A program made the position numbers and the translations under genes. The notes beneath the pieces are model-generated. The model was given only the letters and a program-made list of their open reading frames with translations. It was not told the DNA's origin and did no database searches. A stretch of DNA of 21,620 nt, taken from the NCBI GenBank assembly GCA_009602735.1, contig WELA01002181.1, positions 36,498-58,117 of the forward strand, given 5' to 3'. This document shows, piece after piece, positions 18,867-21,620 of the stretch (the stretch's first letter is position 1; each line of letters starts with the position of its first letter). The stretch is from Mesotaenium endlicherianum (lineage: Eukaryota; Streptophyta; Zygnematophyceae; Zygnematales; Mesotaeniaceae).

Positions 18867-21464
18867 ATGGAGGCTCTGGCGGGGGCTACCAGTGGCCTTT
18901 TATTTGTAAATCTGCTCTCTCCCTGCACTGCGTCTACCATTGATTCAACCAGGCGAACGAAACTTCTTCGAACAAGTTTCTTGGGGAGCAGCAAAGCCAG
19001 ATTACGGGTCTTGAGATCACCAGGTACTTATGGCGTCGCAGTCAAGCGTGCAATGAAAGTGAACGCCCAAGCAGAGCCTGCACCTCGTCTTATGGCAGTT
19101 GATTTGAAGAAGTCTCGAAGCCCTCCCGCAACTGTTGCTGTTGACAATGAGAGCAATGATCTCTACACAGTAGTGACGGTGAGTGCTCCAAACAGGCCTG
19201 GCTTGCTCCAGCTCATCACATGCACGTTCAAGGACCTCGGTCTGGATGTTGGCCGGGCCATTGTGGACTTGGACGATCAGGGGCGCGTGGCGGACAAGTT
19301 CTTCGTCGCAGACATGAAGGGCCAGAAGGTCACAGATGCAAAGGACATTGGTCACATTAAGACTTGCGTCCAGAACGTGTTGAACAATGATCAGCACAAG
19401 ATCACCAACAGGACCCATTCCGCCGCTCGACCTGTGACGGTTCGGTCTGAACGCGGCTTTACTGCTGGGACATCCCCGGAAATGAGAAGGAAGACGGAGT
19501 TGCTGTACGGGCTAATGGATCAGTACATCAAGAATGATGTGCTGTCGATCCAGAAGAGCATCGTCGATCACGTCGAGTACACAGTCGCACGAAGTCGCTA
19601 CAAGTTTGACGACTTCGAAGCCTATCAGGTGCAGCATCCGGCTCCCTCTCCTCCTCGTATGCCTACTAGATGCTTTGGAACAGGACAGGAAGGTTGGGCA
19701 GTGTGGCCTGGCAGGACAAACACACTTTAATTTGCAAGGCTTCCATCCGCAGCAAGAAAATGCTGAAGAACAGGAAAAACCGACGCTGAGTTACCTTTGC
19801 TTAATTCTCTGGCATTACATTCGCCTCAGCAGGTTTTGCTTTCCGCTGCTGCTAGGAAAGCATGCTTCTCGTACATATCAGGTGGTTTTGTGGCCTCTTT
19901 TCCAGCTAGCTCCACATGCATATATGGTGTCATGTGGGATGTGATCACTGAGTGTGGCAAGGGGGAGAAGGGAAGGAAGAGAAGGGGAGGAAGGCCAGCT
20001 CTTTGGCCTGCTCTTCAAATCATTCAGGACTCGGTGGGGCGTGTGGCGCGAGCAGGGCACGGCGTACAGTGTGCGCGACCGGTTGATAGAGAGCTGGAAC
20101 GACACGCAGCAGTACTTCAAGGACAAGGACCCCAAGCGCGTCTACTACCTCTCCATGGAATTCCTCATGGGTCAGTCTGCTGCTGCTGCTGCTGCTGCTT
20201 CTACAGCTGCTGCTACTGCTCTTTCTGCTGCCGCTGCTACTCCTCTACAGCTGCGGCTGCGGCTGCTGCTGCTGCTTTAACCACCTTGGACTGGTTCCAT
20301 GCTCCTGGCTTGCCAATAGCATGGAGTACCACCCGGCATTAATCTCTGACTGCTCAGCACCCTGAACCCCAGAGCCTCGCTTTCTGCCTACCCCCCACGT
20401 GCTGCATCCACCTGGCACTCGCCTGCTGGCATCTGGCCACCTGGCGTGCAAGTCCCACACGCAGCCACCAGCTGCCGGGAGGTTGCTTTGCCCTTTCGGT
20501 CCATGCATGCTCGTGTGCGGTTGTTCCTTCCTCCATCCCGTGCACCTCCTCGTCCTCCTCCTCCTGCTTCTCTTACGCTTCCTCCTTCCGCCAGGCCTAC
20601 GGGGCCTGAAAGTGAAGAGGAGCATCCGGCTGCTGCTGCTGCTGGGGTGGGGTGGGGTGGGGTGAGGCCAGGCCGCTCGCTGCTGAACAGCATCTTCAAC
20701 CTGGGCATCATAGACCAGTACTCCGACGCGCTCTCGCAGCTGGGCTACGAGCTGGAGGAGATTGCCCAGCAAGTAGGGCCCCCCCTTCTCTCTCCCTCTC
20801 AAGCCCCCTTCCTCCATCCTTGGCCAGTCTGCCCTGCCCCCTTCGCCTGCGGTTGGCCGGCCGCCCACCTGACTCAGGTGAAGCGGAAGCCTCTCAGGGT
20901 CTTCGTGCAGGCTTTCTGACGAGTGCCAGGGGCGTGTGCTAGCACTGCGTTGGTGCCACCTGTCAAAAGTCTTAGAGACACTGCATGCATGGCCAGGAAG
21001 CTGGCAGCAGCTTGGCAGCTTGGCAGCTTCAGTTGGGCCTGCAGAGACCTTGTCCAGATACATGCTTAAATCTGCAGGTTTTCGTCAAGGACTTTAACGC
21101 GGGCGAATAGAGCTAGTGATTTGACAAGAAATCGGGGTGCAGCATGGGGCTAGATGGAGGGAGGAAGGGAGAGAGAGAGGGGGGGGAAGGAGTTTCAGCT
21201 CAGAGGAGATGCAGATGACAGTGGTGGCGCACGTTGGGGCTGCCGTCATCTAGTCCACACATTCTCTTCTCCAGGACTGCAAGGGGGGTTTTTTTTGGGG
21301 CGGGGATATGGGTTGGGGGCCGGGCTTTCCTCTTCAAGAAGATGAGAGTGGGTGATGGCTCTGAACGGTGCACACCGTTGGTTGGCCGGCTGGCTGGTGG
21401 ACTGTCCCCTGGGGGGGGGGATGCAGGAGAGAGATGCTGCGCTGGGCAACGGAGGCCTCGGCAG
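18867..21464 (+). CDS. ACT-domain glycogen/starch phosphorylase fusion, 5' part (4 exons, continues right)
   Basis: A GT35 alpha-glucan phosphorylase (glucan + phosphate to glucose-1-phosphate) with an N-terminal ACT domain. Exons: 18867-19628, 20056-20170, 20672-20772 and 21427-21464, phases 0,1,0,2, GT-AG throughout. Exon 1 alone (254 codons) contains three parts. A Ser/Arg-rich presequence with few acidic residues ends near [11 protein letters not shown] and is chloroplast-transit-like. An ACT domain (about 98-173) carries [31 protein letters not shown] and [15 protein letters not shown]. The phosphorylase start (about 205 onward) carries [20 protein letters not shown]. Exon 2 gives [20 protein letters not shown] and [11 protein letters not shown]; exon 3 gives [12 protein letters not shown]; exon 4 gives [13 protein letters not shown]. 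The PLP lysine and most of the catalytic domain lie beyond the window. The ATG at 18867 (GAAATGG) is preferred; the open frame runs 14 codons further up without an ATG. Plastid location is inferred; an amino-acid effector for the ACT domain is conjecture. Confidence 0.9.
20177..20278. repeat. CTG/GCTGCTACT trinucleotide repeat in phosphorylase intron 2
   Basis: Begins six bases after the GTCAGT donor: a pure CTG run, then imperfect CTG, CTA and CGG units. It is on the transcript strand, so the pre-mRNA carries CUG repeats. Confidence 0.85.
20644..20662 (+). promoter_or_regulatory. Perfect G-quadruplex motif before the phosphorylase exon 3 acceptor
   Basis: Four GGGG tracts separated by single T loops, on the RNA strand, ending nine bases before exon 3 (20672). 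It occupies the place of the polypyrimidine tract. Folding in the pre-mRNA and an effect on splicing are inference. Confidence 0.6.
21152..21189. repeat. GGGA/GA purine tract in phosphorylase intron 3
   Basis: GGAGGGAGGAAGGGAGAGAG and following G-run on the transcript strand. Simple repeat, no coding content. Confidence 0.75.
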
Positions 21465-21536
21465 GTGAGCTCTACCTGCTGCCCCCACATTCGTCTGCTG
21501 TATCCCCTGTGGAGCTGCCACTTGCTGACCATGCAC

Positions 21537-21576
21537 GTACGCATGCATGTATGCATGCATGCGTGTGTGCAAGCAG
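21537..21576. repeat. ATGC microsatellite in phosphorylase intron 4
   Basis: Tandem GCAT/GTAT units with a terminal GTGT run. It is self-complementary, so it generates overlapping open frames on both strands that are not genes. Confidence 0.8.
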
Positions 21577-21620
21577 ACCTGCGCTCTACATGCATGTAGA
21601 GGGGGCGGGGGGGGGGAGGG

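Noticed and set aside
19797..20280. Plus-strand open frames with poly-Cys or poly-Ala
   Set aside because: They span the phosphorylase intron 1-exon 2 region in the wrong frame and translate the CTG repeat.
21200..21599. Open frames on both strands near the right edge
   Set aside because: They overlap the true phosphorylase micro-exon in other frames and arise from the self-complementary ATGC repeat.

Overview
The window reads as nuclear DNA of a green-lineage eukaryote, most probably a streptophyte (streptophyte alga or early-diverging land plant; I cannot name the genus). There are GT-AG introns, no operons, and abundant microsatellites. Four of the five genes give recognisably plant-type proteins: BCKDH-E2 lipoyl domain, PIA2-like ankyrin protein, At1g01500-like protein and LSG1. 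The fifth is an unusual glucan phosphorylase with a predicted plastid transit peptide. Exons were assigned by eye from protein similarity plus splice-phase agreement; no alignment or RNA evidence was available.

Layout, left to right. (1) 43-2129, minus: first three exons of the mitochondrial branched-chain alpha-keto acid dehydrogenase E2 gene, running off the left edge. Intron 2 holds a CAG repeat, an AGGC repeat and a poly-G tract with an N. (2) 2130-6508: AT-richer DNA with no gene I can support, apart from an isolated TATA-like box. (3) 6509-8086, plus: complete three-exon ankyrin gene resembling plant phytochrome-interacting ankyrin protein PIA2, with a polyadenylation signal at 8253. 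(4) 8913-10384, minus: complete two-exon gene of the plant At1g01500-like family, with a Gly/Val-rich C-terminal membrane segment. (5) 11818-17460, minus: complete seven-exon LSG1 gene (circularly permuted GTPase for 60S ribosome maturation). (6) 17461-18866: divergent intergenic region. (7) 18867-21464 and beyond, plus: first four exons of a glycogen/starch phosphorylase whose N-terminus is fused in one exon to an ACT domain.

The genes are not functionally linked; this is ordinary eukaryotic gene order. The most notable observation is the ACT domain joined to a plastid-type-targeted glucan phosphorylase whose core looks more like the glycogen phosphorylases of animals, amoebae and bacteria than plant PHS enzymes. 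A second pattern is compositional. The E2, LSG1 and phosphorylase genes have GC3-rich bodies, microsatellite-filled introns and many 3' splice sites preceded by G-runs instead of a polypyrimidine tract, including one perfect four-tract G-quadruplex motif. The PIA2-like and At1g01500-like genes have balanced codon use and ordinary acceptors.
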